64,000 bases of DNA from Hypericibacter sp049323455 (lineage in GTDB: Bacteria; Pseudomonadota; Alphaproteobacteria; Dongiales; Dongiaceae). Made by a program: the position numbers and the translations under genes. Shown in pieces: positions 1 through 8,577 of the stretch. The stretch's first letter is position 1, and each line of letters starts with the position of its first letter. The DNA lies in the NCBI GenBank assembly GCA_049323455.1, contig JBMONF010000017.1, positions 1 to 64,000 on the forward strand, given 5' to 3'. The notes beneath the pieces were generated by a model. That model was not told the origin of the DNA. It saw only the letters and a program-made list of their open reading frames with translations, and did not search any database.

Positions 1-6
1 CCACAA

Positions 7-125
7 GGTGGGGGAGAGGGTCGAGGAGGGTTGGCCCGCGGGCGAAGGCCCGCTCTTTGATTCAGATGCCGGCGAAGCCGGCAGGGGCCGAAGGCCGAGC
101 CTTACCCGAAGCTGGGTGAGGGGGC
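7..125. repeat. Dispersed GC-rich intergenic repeat, copy 1
   Basis: Between the window edge and fabI lies a mosaic of short palindromic words: a GGGGGAGAGGG tract, GGCCCGCGGGCGAAGGCCCG, GCCGGCGAAGCCGGC, and an ACCCGAAGCTGGGTGAGGG end. The same words recur at 6925-7100, 26583-26695 and 55858-56012, and shorter at 29889-29945. I see no reading frame in it. Family membership is my own comparison inside this window. Confidence 0.6.
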
Positions 126-152
126 GTTGCATCGGGTCCGCCATCAATTGCA

Positions 153-992
153 CTACGACTTCACCTCGAAGCCTTGCAGGAGCTGCGCCACCTCGGCGGC
201 GGACTCGGTCCGGAGCATGCCGACGACGTGATAGCCGCTGTCGACGTGATGGACCTCGCCCGTCACGCCGGACGAGAGATCGGACAGGAGATAGAGCCCG
301 GCGCCGCCGACCTGCTCGGTCGTGACGTTGCGCTTCATGGGCGAGTTGAGCTCGTTCCAGCGCAGGATGTAGCGGAAATCGCCGATGCCGGAGGCCGCCA
401 GCGTCTTGATCGGCCCGGCCGAGATGGCGTTGACGCGGATGTTCTGCCCGCCGAGGTCGGCCGCGAGATAGCGCACGCTCGCCTCGAGCGCCGCCTTGGC
501 GACGCCCATCACGTTGTAATGCGGCATCACGCGCTCGGCGCCGTAATAGGTGAGGGTGAGCAGGCTGCCGCCGTTCGGCATCAGCTTCACCGCCCGCTGG
601 CAGACGGCGGTGAAGGAATAGCAGGAGATGTCGAGCGTGAGCTGGAAGTTGGCGCGCGAGGTGGCGAGATACTGCCCCTTCAGCTCCTCCTTGTCGGAGA
701 AGGCGATGGCATGCACGACGAAATCGAGGCTGCCCCATTCCGTCGCGATCGCCGCGAAGACCTGATCGATGCTCTCGTCGCTCGCGACGTCGCAGGGGAG
801 CACGAGCCTGGCTCCGACCGAGGTCGCGAGCGGCCGCACCCGCTTCTCGAGCGCCTCGCCCTGGTAGGTGAAGGCCAGCTCCGCGCCCTGCTCGGCGACC
901 GCGCGCGCGATGCCCCAGGCGATCGACCGGTCGTTCGCGACCCCCATGATCAGGCCGCGCTTGCCGGCCATCAGCCCCTTTTCACCCGCCAT
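153..992 (-). CDS. fabI: Enoyl-[acyl-carrier-protein] reductase (NADH), FabI
   Basis: This protein catalyses the last step of each fatty-acid elongation cycle, reducing enoyl-ACP with NADH in the cytoplasm. The 279-residue length is right for FabI. The N-terminal Rossmann segment GVANDRSIAWGIA (residues 17-29) is the FabI version of the SDR nucleotide loop. The catalytic Tyr and Lys are Y159 and K166 (Y-x6-K), followed by the SAGPIKTLAASGI substrate-loop motif. I place the start at 992 because the longer frame to 1037 adds 15 residues not seen in the family. It is transcribed alone, toward the window edge. Confidence 0.95.
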   Translation of the reverse strand: MAGEKGLMAGKRGLIMGVANDRSIAWGIARAVAEQGAELAFTYQGEALEKRVRPLATSVGARLVLPCDVASDESIDQVFAAIATEWGSLDFVVHAIAFSDKEELKGQYLATSRANFQLTLDISCYSFTAVCQRAVKLMPNGGSLLTLTYYGAERVMPHYNVMGVAKAALEASVRYLAADLGGQNIRVNAISAGPIKTLAASGIGDFRYILRWNELNSPMKRNVTTEQVGGAGLYLLSDLSSGVTGEVHHVDSGYHVVGMLRTESAAEVAQLLQGFEVKS

Positions 993-1163
993 TCGATACT
1001 CCGCTGAATACGGCTCGAGAGAGCCGCTCGGCGGCATCCTACACGAACGGCCGAGCCGGTCAAACCGGCGGAAACCCTAGGGTTTCGGCGTGGTCGGATG
1101 ACAACGAACGGGCCCGTGCCATTCGTCGCGGCAGTCGTTCGAAGACCCGAGCCGGAGGCACCG

Positions 1164-1499
1164 TCAATCGGCGCGGGGTGCGTTTCCCAACAGGCGCGCG
1201 ATCTCCGCCCGCGTCTCCGGCGAGGCCGCTTCGATCACCCGCTCCAGCGCGGCCAGCCGGTCGCGCAGGTCGTAGATCTGGTCGAGCAGGTTGAGCACGA
1301 CCGGGATCGCCTCGTCGCCGATCTCGAGCTCCTGCGTCAGCTCGGCGATCAGCCTCAGGCGCGCCAGGTCGAGTTCGTCGAAGCGCCAGCTTCCGCCCTC
1401 GCTTTCGGGCAGCACCCAGCTCTGCTCGATCCAGCCCGTCACCACGGCTGTCTCGACGCCGATCTCCGCCGCCGCCTGCTCGAGCGTCCACACCCTCAT
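1164..1499 (-). CDS. CbpM-like chaperone modulator (MerR-type HTH)
   Basis: This 111-residue protein has an N-terminal MerR-like helix-turn-helix (residues 4-50, with LEQAAAEIGV and WRFDELDLARLRLI) and a helical C-terminus rich in Leu and Asp (NLLDQIYDLRDRL). This is the architecture of CbpM, the small protein that binds the J domain of CbpA and restrains its DnaK co-chaperone activity. Its start touches the stop of the CbpA-like gene at 1499, so the two are co-transcribed. That pairing is the strongest evidence for the role. Confidence 0.82.
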   Translation of the reverse strand: MRVWTLEQAAAEIGVETAVVTGWIEQSWVLPESEGGSWRFDELDLARLRLIAELTQELEIGDEAIPVVLNLLDQIYDLRDRLAALERVIEAASPETRAEIARLLGNAPRAD

Positions 1500-2401
1500 C
1501 AGCGCACCCGATAGGGGTTGTCCTTGGCCCAGCGCGCGACCATCTCGCCCAGCTTCTCGTCCGCCTTCTCCGGCAGCACCACCTTGAGCCGGATGTACTG
1601 GTCGCCGCGCTGGCGCGTCTTCTGATTGAGGACGCCCTTGCCCTTGAGCCGCAGCACCGTGCCGGTGTTGGAGCCCTTGGGCACGGTCAGGGAGACCCGC
1701 CCGTCGATGGTCGGCACCTCGATGCTGCCGCCCAGCACCGCCTCCTGCAGCGTGACCGGCACCTCGATATGGATATCGTCGCCCTCGCGCCGGAAGGTGG
1801 GGTGCGGCTTCACCCTGATCTCGACATAGGCGTCGCCGGCGCCGCCGCTTCCGTAGCCGGGCAGGCCCTGACCCTTGAGGCGCAGCGTCTGCCCGTCCCG
1901 GGTACCGGGCGGGATCGAGAAGTCGATCACCTTGCCATCGGTGAGCGTGAGGCGTTTCTTGGCGCCCAGCGCCGCCTCCAGGAACTCGACCGTTGCGACA
2001 TAGGTGACGTCGGCGCCGCGCATGCGCATCTGCTGGCCGCGCCCCTGGCCGAACAGGCTCGAGAACCAGTCCTCGCTTTCCTCTTCCTCGCCGAGGCCGA
2101 AGCCGTAGGCGCCGCCGCGGTACCTGGCGCCCCGCCCGCTCTCGGCATAGCTTTGCCAGTAGCTCTGGCGCGGCCGCTCCGCGCCGCTGGAATCGATCTC
2201 GCCGGCATCGTAGCGCCGCTTCTTCTCCGGATCGGACAGCAGATCGTAGGCGGCCGCCACCTCCTTGAACTGCTGCTCCACCTTCTTGTTACCGGGGTTC
2301 AGGTCGGGATGCAGCTTCTTGGCGAGCTTGCGGTAAGCCTGCTTGATCTGCTCCGCGCTCGCGCTGCGGCTGACGCCCAGGACTTCATAGGGATCGCGCA
2401 T
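1499..2401 (-). CDS. cbpA: CbpA/DnaJ-like co-chaperone
   Basis: The 300-residue protein starts with a J domain (residues 2-67) carrying the HPD tripeptide that stimulates DnaK ATPase (KKLHPDLNPG, near residue 32). A short Gly/Arg-rich linker follows, then two DnaJ C-terminal beta-sandwich domains (about 125-290, with IPPGTRDGQTLRLKGQG and VPKGSNTGTVLRLKGKG). The Cys-rich zinc domain of true DnaJ is absent, which identifies the CbpA class. It sits directly upstream of its predicted modulator. Expected role: holding unfolded clients for DnaK, possibly with nucleoid binding. Confidence 0.92.
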   Translation of the reverse strand: MRDPYEVLGVSRSASAEQIKQAYRKLAKKLHPDLNPGNKKVEQQFKEVAAAYDLLSDPEKKRRYDAGEIDSSGAERPRQSYWQSYAESGRGARYRGGAYGFGLGEEEESEDWFSSLFGQGRGQQMRMRGADVTYVATVEFLEAALGAKKRLTLTDGKVIDFSIPPGTRDGQTLRLKGQGLPGYGSGGAGDAYVEIRVKPHPTFRREGDDIHIEVPVTLQEAVLGGSIEVPTIDGRVSLTVPKGSNTGTVLRLKGKGVLNQKTRQRGDQYIRLKVVLPEKADEKLGEMVARWAKDNPYRVR

Positions 2402-2440
2402 CGGCTGCAGGGTTCCGTTCTCTTCCGCCGCTTGCCCGGT

Positions 2441-2908
2441 CTAGCGGACGATCCGCCAAGTGCCGTCGGGCTGACGGCAGGCGGTGCCGGTGCCGCTACG
2501 AGTCTGGCCGCCGGACACGATGGTGGTCTGATAGTCGCGGCAATAAGTGCCGTTGGTCTGATAGCTGCGGATCGGCGTGGTCGAGCCGCTGTTCCCGGTA
2601 TTGGGGTTGGACCAGCTTGCCGGCTGGCCGTCGGGATTGCGATCCAGCGCGACCCCTGCGGTCTGAACCGCCCGGGCGCGATCGGCTTCATCGAGGCTGG
2701 CGCCGATCTCGCTGCCGAGCCAAGCCCCCAGGAGGGCGCCCGCGGCCGCGCCGATCAGCGCGGTGTTGCCTTCGCCGATCTGCGAGCCGAGGAGCGCCCC
2801 GCCTACGCCGCCGATCACCGTGCCGGCGGTTTGCTTCGGCCCGGCATCGGCGCAGGCGCTCAAGCCCAACGCCGCCGCGAGCAGCAGGATATATGTTCTT
2901 GCGCGCAT
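2441..2908 (-). CDS. Glycine-zipper outer-membrane lipoprotein (17 kDa antigen-like)
   Basis: The 155-residue protein has a short signal peptide ending in a lipobox (LGLSAC, Cys19), so it should be lipidated. Residues about 29-75 form a glycine zipper with repeated GxxxG spacing (GTVIGGVGGALLGSQIG and GAAAGALLGAWLGSEIG), like Rickettsia 17 kDa surface antigens and SmpA/SlyB-type proteins. The C-terminus (YCRDYQTTI, then GTACRQPDGTWRIV) carries the paired Cys and final Trp of that family. The role is probably in envelope structure. It is divergent from pdxH, with about 200 bp between the two. Confidence 0.85.
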   Translation of the reverse strand: MRARTYILLLAAALGLSACADAGPKQTAGTVIGGVGGALLGSQIGEGNTALIGAAAGALLGAWLGSEIGASLDEADRARAVQTAGVALDRNPDGQPASWSNPNTGNSGSTTPIRSYQTNGTYCRDYQTTIVSGGQTRSGTGTACRQPDGTWRIVR

Positions 2909-3110
2909 GGTCCCGATTCCAGATCACGATGCCGGCCGGCGCCCACATACCTCCCTGCCGGCAAACAGAGGCCTGGCTCAAGCCTAGCCGTCAGCTTCGC
3001 CCGATCCAAGGCGGCGAAATGCTACTGTGCCGATGGCCTGCCCACAGGACCCCGCGTGAAAAATGGGCGCGGATCGGGCAAATTCAATCGCCTGACCGAG
3101 AGCGAGACCC

Positions 3111-3701
3111 ATGACCGAACGACCCTTTGCCGAGCCCTTCGAGCTGTTCCGCCGCTGGTTCGCCGAGGCGAGCGAAAAGGAGCCGGAGGACCCCAACGCC
3201 GTGGCGCTGGCCACGGTCGGGCCCGACGGCCAGCCTTCCTTGCGCATGGTGCTGCTCAAGGAGGCCGATCCGAAAGGCTTCGTCTTCTACACCAACTACG
3301 AGAGCCGCAAGGGCCAGCAGATCCTGGCCAATCCCAAGGCGGCGCTGTGCTTCCACTGGAAGTCGCTGCGCCGGCAGGTGCGCGTCGAGGGGCCGGCGGA
3401 GCCGGTGAGCGCGGCGGAGGCCGATGCCTACTTCGCCACCCGCGCGCGCACGAGCCAGATCGGCGCCTGGGCTTCCCAGCAGTCGCGGCCGCTCAAGGAA
3501 CGGCTCGAGTTGGAGCGCCGGGTCGCGGAATATACTCTCAAATTCGGCCTCGGCACGGTGCCGAGGCCACCTTACTGGTCGGGCTTCCGCGTGCTGCCGG
3601 AACGCATCGAATTTTGGGAAGATCGGCCGTTTCGTCTGCACGACCGCCTCGTCTATCATCGAGCCGGTGCGGGCTGGCGGACCGAAAGGCTCTTTCCCTA
3701 G
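3111..3701 (+). CDS. pdxH: Pyridoxamine 5'-phosphate oxidase, PdxH
   Basis: This FMN enzyme oxidises pyridoxamine or pyridoxine 5'-phosphate to pyridoxal 5'-phosphate, the last step of vitamin B6 synthesis and salvage. At 196 residues it is the usual length. The FMN-binding segments are visible: SLRMVLLKEADPKGFVFYTN (residues 43-62), then ESRKGQQ and W-K-S-LRRQVR. The C-terminal PPYWSGFRVLPERIEFW and the final HDRLVYHR/W..ERLFP form the substrate-side signature. It stands just before a cation transporter gene, with a 36-bp gap. Confidence 0.96.
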   Translation: MTERPFAEPFELFRRWFAEASEKEPEDPNAVALATVGPDGQPSLRMVLLKEADPKGFVFYTNYESRKGQQILANPKAALCFHWKSLRRQVRVEGPAEPVSAAEADAYFATRARTSQIGAWASQQSRPLKERLELERRVAEYTLKFGLGTVPRPPYWSGFRVLPERIEFWEDRPFRLHDRLVYHRAGAGWRTERLFP

Positions 3702-3737
3702 CCCGAACGGCCCCCGAACCGAGGGAATCGCGTATCA

Positions 3738-4676
3738 GTGCAAGCTTACGACGCCATCGCTGCCGGCAGACAAGGCCAAGTGCCCGCCGATATCGCGCGC
3801 CTCATGCGGCTCGCGACCTATGCCTCGGTCGCCACGGCGTCGGTGCTGATCGTCGCCAAGATCGTCGCTTATCTGCTGACGGATTCGGTCAGCATGCTCT
3901 CGACCCTGCTCGATTCCCTGCTCGACGCCGCGGCGTCGCTGGTCAATCTGGTCGCGGTGCGTCATGCCTTGACGCCGGCGGATCGGGAACATCGATTCGG
4001 GCACGGCAAGGCCGAGGCGCTGGCGGGCCTGGGCCAGTCGGCTTTCATCGCCGGCTCGGCCCTGTTCTTGCTGTTCGAGGCAAGCCATCGTCTGGTGACA
4101 CCGCAACCGGTCGAGAACGGCATGGTCGGCGTCGCGGTGATGCTGTTCTCGATGGTCGTGACGGTGCTGCTGGTCCTGTTTCAGCGCCATGTGATCCGGC
4201 GCACGCAGTCGGTCGCGATCTCCGCCGATTCGCTCCACTATGTCGGCGACGTGGCGGTCAATCTCGCCGTGCTGGCTGCGCTGGTGCTCTCCAGCCAGCT
4301 CGGCTGGAACAGGACCGATCCGATCTTCGCCGTCGGCGTGGCCTTTTACATCGTCTTTACGGCCTGGCAGATCGCGCGCGGCGCCTTCGATATGCTCATG
4401 GACCGCGAGATGCCGGATGAAGACCGTGCACGGATTCGCACCATCGCGCTCTCCAATCCGCGCGTGCGCAATCTGCACGACCTGCGTACCCGCAGGTCGG
4501 GACCGAACCGTTTCATCCAGATGCACCTCGAGATGGACGGAGCCATGTCCCTCGTCGAGGCGCACGCGCTCGCCGACGAAGTCGAGGTCGCGATCTTGCG
4601 CGAATTTCCGGACGCGGAAGTGATCATCCACGAAGACCCCGAAGGCGTGACGGAGGAGCGGCCGCATTTCGCGTGA
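3738..4676 (+). CDS. Cation diffusion facilitator (FieF/CzcD-type) metal efflux protein
   Basis: The 312-residue inner-membrane protein has six predicted transmembrane helices and a cytoplasmic C-terminal metal-sensing domain (about 215-300). The metal sites of the family are visible: DSLLD in helix II, HRFGHGKAEAL in the following loop, and the HxxxD site (ADSLHYVGD) in helix V. It should export Zn(II) or Fe(II) by proton antiport. The start is a GTG at 3738. A later ATG (the M of MRLATYAS) is possible but would remove the cytoplasmic N-terminus. Confidence 0.92.
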   Translation: MQAYDAIAAGRQGQVPADIARLMRLATYASVATASVLIVAKIVAYLLTDSVSMLSTLLDSLLDAAASLVNLVAVRHALTPADREHRFGHGKAEALAGLGQSAFIAGSALFLLFEASHRLVTPQPVENGMVGVAVMLFSMVVTVLLVLFQRHVIRRTQSVAISADSLHYVGDVAVNLAVLAALVLSSQLGWNRTDPIFAVGVAFYIVFTAWQIARGAFDMLMDREMPDEDRARIRTIALSNPRVRNLHDLRTRRSGPNRFIQMHLEMDGAMSLVEAHALADEVEVAILREFPDAEVIIHEDPEGVTEERPHFA

Positions 4677-4818
4677 GGCTTTGGCGCCGCCCGCTCGCGC
4701 GGGGCCGGCGCGGGCGGGCTTGATCCAGGTCAAGGCGATCGAAGGAAATTAGGCGAGTCTGGTGCGGACCTTGGGGTGCGGCCGGACCATCCACGAGGGG
4801 AGAGGGAGATAGAGGCTC

Positions 4819-5649
4819 ATGAGCGGTATTGCGACGATCCTGGTGCTCGCCGATGGCGGACCGGCAAGCGACGCCATTCTCAAGACCGCGCTCGGCCTCG
4901 CCCGGCGCTTCAACGCCCAGCTCGAGGTCATGCATCTGCGCGCCGATCCCTCGACCCTGGTGCCGATCGTGGGCGAAGGCATGTCGGGCGCCCTGGTCGA
5001 GCAGATGATCGAATCCATGACGCAGGCGGTCGAGGCGCGCGCCAAGCGCGCACGCGAAGCTTACGATCGGCTCGCCGCCGAGGCGCCGGGCATCACGAGC
5101 TGGCGCGAAGTGGTCGGACCCGGCCCCGACAATCTGGCCGCGGCGGGACGGCTCACCGACCTGATCGTGATGGCACGGCCTTCGGGCGAAGACAGCCTGA
5201 CCCAAACGGCGCTGCTCGATGCCGCGATCTTCGACACCGGACGGCCCGTCCTGATGGCGCCGCCCGGCTTCTCGGGCACGACGGGCGACAGCATCGCCGT
5301 CGCCTGGAACGGCAGCGCGCAGTCGGCGCGCGCCGTGGCGGCGGCGCTGCCATTTCTGCAGCAGGCCAAGCAGGTGACGGTGCTGACGGTCGGCGACGAG
5401 GACAAGCCGGCGCCCGCAGCCGCTCTCGCCGCCTATCTGTCGCGACACAAGATCAATGCCGCCGTGGCCCGCCTCGATCAGGGCGCCGGCCCGATCGGCC
5501 GCACCCTGCTCGACCGGATCGCCAGCCTGTCGGCGGATATGGTGGTGATGGGCGGCTACGGCCACAGCCGGCTCCGAGAGATGATCCTGGGCGGCACCAC
5601 CCGCTATGTGCTCGCCAACGCGGCGCTGCCCGTGATGATGGCGCATTGA
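4819..5649 (+). CDS. Tandem-domain universal stress protein
   Basis: The 276-residue protein has two Usp-like folds (about 3-145 and 150-275). The second has the ATP-binding pattern G-x2-G-x9-G-(S/T): MGGYGHSRLREMILGGTTRY, near residues 240-259. It is cytoplasmic and probably a stress-response nucleotide-binding protein. The first domain has a poorer loop (VMARPSGEDS), as is usual for tandem forms where only one half binds ATP. It lies 142 bp after the efflux gene and 23 bp before a small unknown gene. Confidence 0.88.
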   Translation: MSGIATILVLADGGPASDAILKTALGLARRFNAQLEVMHLRADPSTLVPIVGEGMSGALVEQMIESMTQAVEARAKRAREAYDRLAAEAPGITSWREVVGPGPDNLAAAGRLTDLIVMARPSGEDSLTQTALLDAAIFDTGRPVLMAPPGFSGTTGDSIAVAWNGSAQSARAVAAALPFLQQAKQVTVLTVGDEDKPAPAAALAAYLSRHKINAAVARLDQGAGPIGRTLLDRIASLSADMVVMGGYGHSRLREMILGGTTRYVLANAALPVMMAH

Positions 5650-5672
5650 GGCGTCGAAACGGGAGCCCAGCC

Positions 5673-6035
5673 ATGGCCTTGAAGACCATCCGTCTCGATC
5701 TCGCCCGCAGCCCGGAATTTCCGGAGGGCAGTGCCGATCATCGTTACGAGTTCACGGCGCCGCTCGACCCGCGGGGCCACATCGACCTCGAAGGCTGGAA
5801 GGCGAACCGGAGCCGTTGCACGGTGCGGCGGTTCTGGGGCGGCGAGGAGTCGCGCGGGCATCTGGTCTATCGCCGCGACCGACAGTGGGCCTTCCACTAC
5901 AACCCCGACGAGCCCGTCGAAGAGGAAGAACCCGGCTATCGGTTCGAGAGCCACGCCTTCAGGCCAGGGGAATATGTCTCGATCACCGAGGCGGACGGCG
6001 TCACTCGGACCTTCAAGGTGGTGTCGGTCCGGTAG
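5673..6035 (+). CDS. Conserved hypothetical protein (120 residues)
   Basis: I do not recognise a named family. The 120-residue protein is acidic, has no signal peptide or membrane helix, and looks like a compact beta-rich fold (R-Y-E-F-TAPLD, CTVRRFWGGEE, HLVYRRDRQWAFHYN, FRPGEYVSITEADG). I use the ATG at 5673, 23 bp after the universal stress protein gene and preceded by CGGGAG, rather than the longer open frame that runs back through that gene. The two may be co-transcribed. Confidence 0.72.
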   Translation: MALKTIRLDLARSPEFPEGSADHRYEFTAPLDPRGHIDLEGWKANRSRCTVRRFWGGEESRGHLVYRRDRQWAFHYNPDEPVEEEEPGYRFESHAFRPGEYVSITEADGVTRTFKVVSVR

Positions 6036-6157
6036 CCGCTCCGAGAAGGCGGGGCCGCGTCGGTTCGCCGGCCAGGCGGCGAAGGCGGCGGCTGTCAGGG
6101 AGAGTTGCGCCGCCGCGGCATCGGCGCGGGGTGGCGGGCGGCTGCGCCGACGCTACA

Positions 6158-6907
6158 ATGGGCGCTATGACCGACCAGCGCAAAACCATGATTCTGACCG
6201 GGGCGAGCCGCGGCATCGGGCACGCCACGGTCAAGCGCTTCAGCGAGGAGGGGTGGCGCATCGTCACCTGCAGCCGCGACACGCCGCCCGAGGAGTGCAA
6301 GCGCGATCCCAACTGGACGCACCACATCACGGCCGATCTCGGCCAGTCCGACGATCTCGAGCGGTTCGTGGCGGAGGCCAATGGCTTGCTGGGCGAAGGC
6401 CCGCTACACGCCCTCATCAACAACGCGGCCGTCTCGCCCAAGACGCCCTTCAAAGAGCGGCTGGGTTGCCTCAACGGCGACGTCGAGGCCTGGCGCGACG
6501 TGTTCGAGCTCAATCTGTTCGCGCCGCTGCGCCTGGCGAGAGGATTCGCCAAGGCGCTTCACCGCGGCAAAGGGTCGATCGTGAACATCACCTCGATCGC
6601 GGGACATGCCATCCATCCGTTCGCGAGCTCCGCCTATTCGACCTCGAAGGCGGCACTGTCGGCATTGACGCGCGAACTGGCCGTCGAATTCGCGAGCCTG
6701 GGCGTGAGGGTGAATGCGGTCGCTCCGGGCGAGATCGAGACGGCAATGATCGGTCCGGAATACGAGGCTCTGATCCCACGCATCCCGATGCACCGGATGG
6801 GCCGTCCGGAGGAGGTCGCCTCGGCCGTGTTCCGGCTCTGCACCGACGATTTCGGCTACGTCACCGGCACCGAGATCTTCGTCACCGGCGGACAGCACCT
6901 GTTCTAG
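6158..6907 (+). CDS. SDR-family NAD(P)-dependent oxidoreductase
   Basis: The 249-residue protein is a classical short-chain dehydrogenase. It has TGASRGIGHATV (nucleotide loop, about 12-23), the NNAA motif, the catalytic Ser in SIVNITSIAG, Tyr and Lys in SAYSTSKAAL (Y-x3-K), and the PG motif in NAVAPGEIET. It resembles FabG-like 3-oxoacyl reductases, but the substrate cannot be read from the sequence. The start is ATG 6158 (MGAM) or ATG 6167. The longer upstream open frame has no family support. Confidence 0.9.
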   Translation: MGAMTDQRKTMILTGASRGIGHATVKRFSEEGWRIVTCSRDTPPEECKRDPNWTHHITADLGQSDDLERFVAEANGLLGEGPLHALINNAAVSPKTPFKERLGCLNGDVEAWRDVFELNLFAPLRLARGFAKALHRGKGSIVNITSIAGHAIHPFASSAYSTSKAALSALTRELAVEFASLGVRVNAVAPGEIETAMIGPEYEALIPRIPMHRMGRPEEVASAVFRLCTDDFGYVTGTEIFVTGGQHLF

Positions 6908-6924
6908 GGGGAGCGGTTCGTGTT

Positions 6925-7100
6925 CTTCTTTCCTCTCCGCCCGCGTCAGCGGGAGGAGAGGGCAGGGTGAGGTGGGTGTCGAAACATCCGAGCCCTTTCG
7001 GGACGAAGCCCCCTCACCCAGCTCCGGGTAAAAGTTTCGGCTCCGCCTCAACTAACCCTGCGCAACCCTCTCCCCCACTTCGTGGGGGCGAGGGAAAATT
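6925..7100. repeat. Dispersed GC-rich intergenic repeat, copy 2
   Basis: The 214-bp space between the SDR gene and the PadR regulator is filled by the same word set as at 7-125: GGAGGAGAGGGCAGGGTGAGG, CCCTCACCCAGCTCCGGGTA, and CCCTCTCCCCCACTTCGTGG. Inverted CCTCTCCC/GGGAGAGG tracts could fold into a long hairpin that may stop the two converging genes. No coding potential is seen. Confidence 0.6.
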
Positions 7101-7121
7101 CTCTATCGCGTTAAGGCAACC

Positions 7122-7661
7122 CTACAGCCGTTCCCTGAGCGCGCGAAACCAGGCCAGGCGCGCCTCGATCTGGCCGATGTCGTGATCGAGCCAATCCAGC
7201 AAGTGGCCGGGCTCGCTCGCGTGGTGCGCGCGCAGATCGTTGAGGCGGGCCAGCTCCTGCTCGCAGATCTCGGCCAGCAGATCGGCCTGAAGCCGCCGCT
7301 CGTCGGGCGCAAGGGCGTCGATGAAGCGCATCTTGAGCGCGATGACGAGCTTGTTGAGCTCGCCCATGGGCCCGCGCAGGCTGGCGGTCAGAAGCCGATG
7401 CAGCTCGCGCCGTCCGGCCTCGGTGATGAGCATGGTGGCGGCGGGGCCTTCGCCGGAGCCGGGCTCCGCCTCGATCAGCCCCTCGAGCCGCAGCACCTCG
7501 AGCGAGGGGCCCAGCAGTTCCAGCGAGGGCCCGACGATGCGGCCGGTGAAGTGGCGCAGCTCGGTGGCGAGGTCGGCGTAGCGCTTCGGGCGCTGCCACA
7601 GGCTCCCCAGCGCCGCCAGGCGCACCGCTTCGCTCGGAATCAAGCTGTTGTCCCGATACAT
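7122..7661 (-). CDS. PadR-family transcriptional regulator
   Basis: The 179-residue protein has an N-terminal winged helix-turn-helix (about 9-75: AVRLAALGSLWQRPKRYADLA, then LEVLRLEGLIEAEPG and the TMLITEAGRREL wing). A long helical C-terminal half, rich in Leu, Arg and Glu (VIALKMRFIDAL, LARLNDLRAHH), is probably for dimerisation. This is the PadR/virulence-regulator layout. The ligand and target are unknown. It precedes a polyamine-type transporter on the same strand but lies downstream of it in transcription order, so control of that transporter is only a possibility. Confidence 0.75.
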   Translation of the reverse strand: MYRDNSLIPSEAVRLAALGSLWQRPKRYADLATELRHFTGRIVGPSLELLGPSLEVLRLEGLIEAEPGSGEGPAATMLITEAGRRELHRLLTASLRGPMGELNKLVIALKMRFIDALAPDERRLQADLLAEICEQELARLNDLRAHHASEPGHLLDWLDHDIGQIEARLAWFRALRERL

Positions 7662-7743
7662 CAGACCGGCCCTCGGACGGCCCGGACTTTATCCCGGATT
7701 TGCCGCCGAAGCCACAGGGCTTCGGGCCCGAGGCCGGGGCGCC

Positions 7744-8571
7744 TCAGCTCCGGATGCCGCGCAGCCGCTCCGAGCGGCGGCGCAGAAGCTCGACGGTCGT
7801 CAGCATCGCCACCGCGAACAGGATCAGCAACGTAGCAGCCGCTGTGATGGTCGGGCTGATTATCTCGCGGATGCCGCTGAACATCTGCTTGGGCAGGGTG
7901 CGCTGCTCGGGGCTGGCCAGGAACAAGACCACCACGACTTCGTCGAACGAGGTGACGAAGGCGAACAGCGAGCCGGAAATCACGCCCGGCAGGATCAACG
8001 GCAAGGTCACCCTGAAGAACACGCGGACCGGATCGGCGCCGAGGCTGGCGCCGGCGCGCACCAGCGTCTGGTCGAATCCGAACAGCGTCGCCGTCACGGT
8101 GATCACCACGAAGGGCGTTGCCAGCGCGGTATGGGCGAGAATCAGGCCTGGCAGGCTGTTGGTGAGCCCGACCCGGGTATAGAAGAAATACATCCCGACC
8201 GCCGAGATGATCACGGGCACGACCATCGGCGAAATCAGGATACTCATGAATACGCCGCGGGCCGGGAAGTTCGAGCGGCTCAGGCCCAAGGCCGCCAACG
8301 TACCCAGCGCGGTCGCCAGAAAGGTTACCGAGACGGCGACGATGACGCTGGTCTTGAGCGCCAGAGTCCAGCGGTCGTTGGTGAAAAAGTCCTCGTACCA
8401 GCGCAGCGAGAGCCCCGGCATGGGATAGCTGAAATAGGGCTCCGAATTGAACGAGAGCGGCATGATCACGAGGATCGGCGCGATCAGGAAAACCAGCACC
8501 GCAGCGACGATGACGCGATGGCTGTAATACCAGACCCGCTCAGGCGTCGTTGCGTAAGGGGAGAGTGCCAT
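7744..8571 (-). CDS. ABC transporter permease, PotC-type (polyamine/opine class)
   Basis: The 275-residue inner-membrane protein has six hydrophobic helices. The EAA loop that docks on the ATPase is GASLGADPVRVFFRVTLPLI (about residues 175-194). It is the second permease of the four-gene transporter at 7744-12163 and lies 6 bp after the first. The short N-terminal segment and helix order match the PotC/YdcV group. The likely substrate is a polyamine or related cation, inferred from the binding protein and the nearby aminotransferase. Confidence 0.9.
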   Translation of the reverse strand: MALSPYATTPERVWYYSHRVIVAAVLVFLIAPILVIMPLSFNSEPYFSYPMPGLSLRWYEDFFTNDRWTLALKTSVIVAVSVTFLATALGTLAALGLSRSNFPARGVFMSILISPMVVPVIISAVGMYFFYTRVGLTNSLPGLILAHTALATPFVVITVTATLFGFDQTLVRAGASLGADPVRVFFRVTLPLILPGVISGSLFAFVTSFDEVVVVLFLASPEQRTLPKQMFSGIREIISPTITAAATLLILFAVAMLTTVELLRRRSERLRGIRS

Positions 8572-8577
8572 GACGCA

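Noticed and set aside
1769..4420. 883-codon plus-strand open frame
   Set aside because: It runs antisense to cbpA and the lipoprotein and out of frame through pdxH and the efflux gene. Composition is that of a GC-rich shadow and no family motif is seen.
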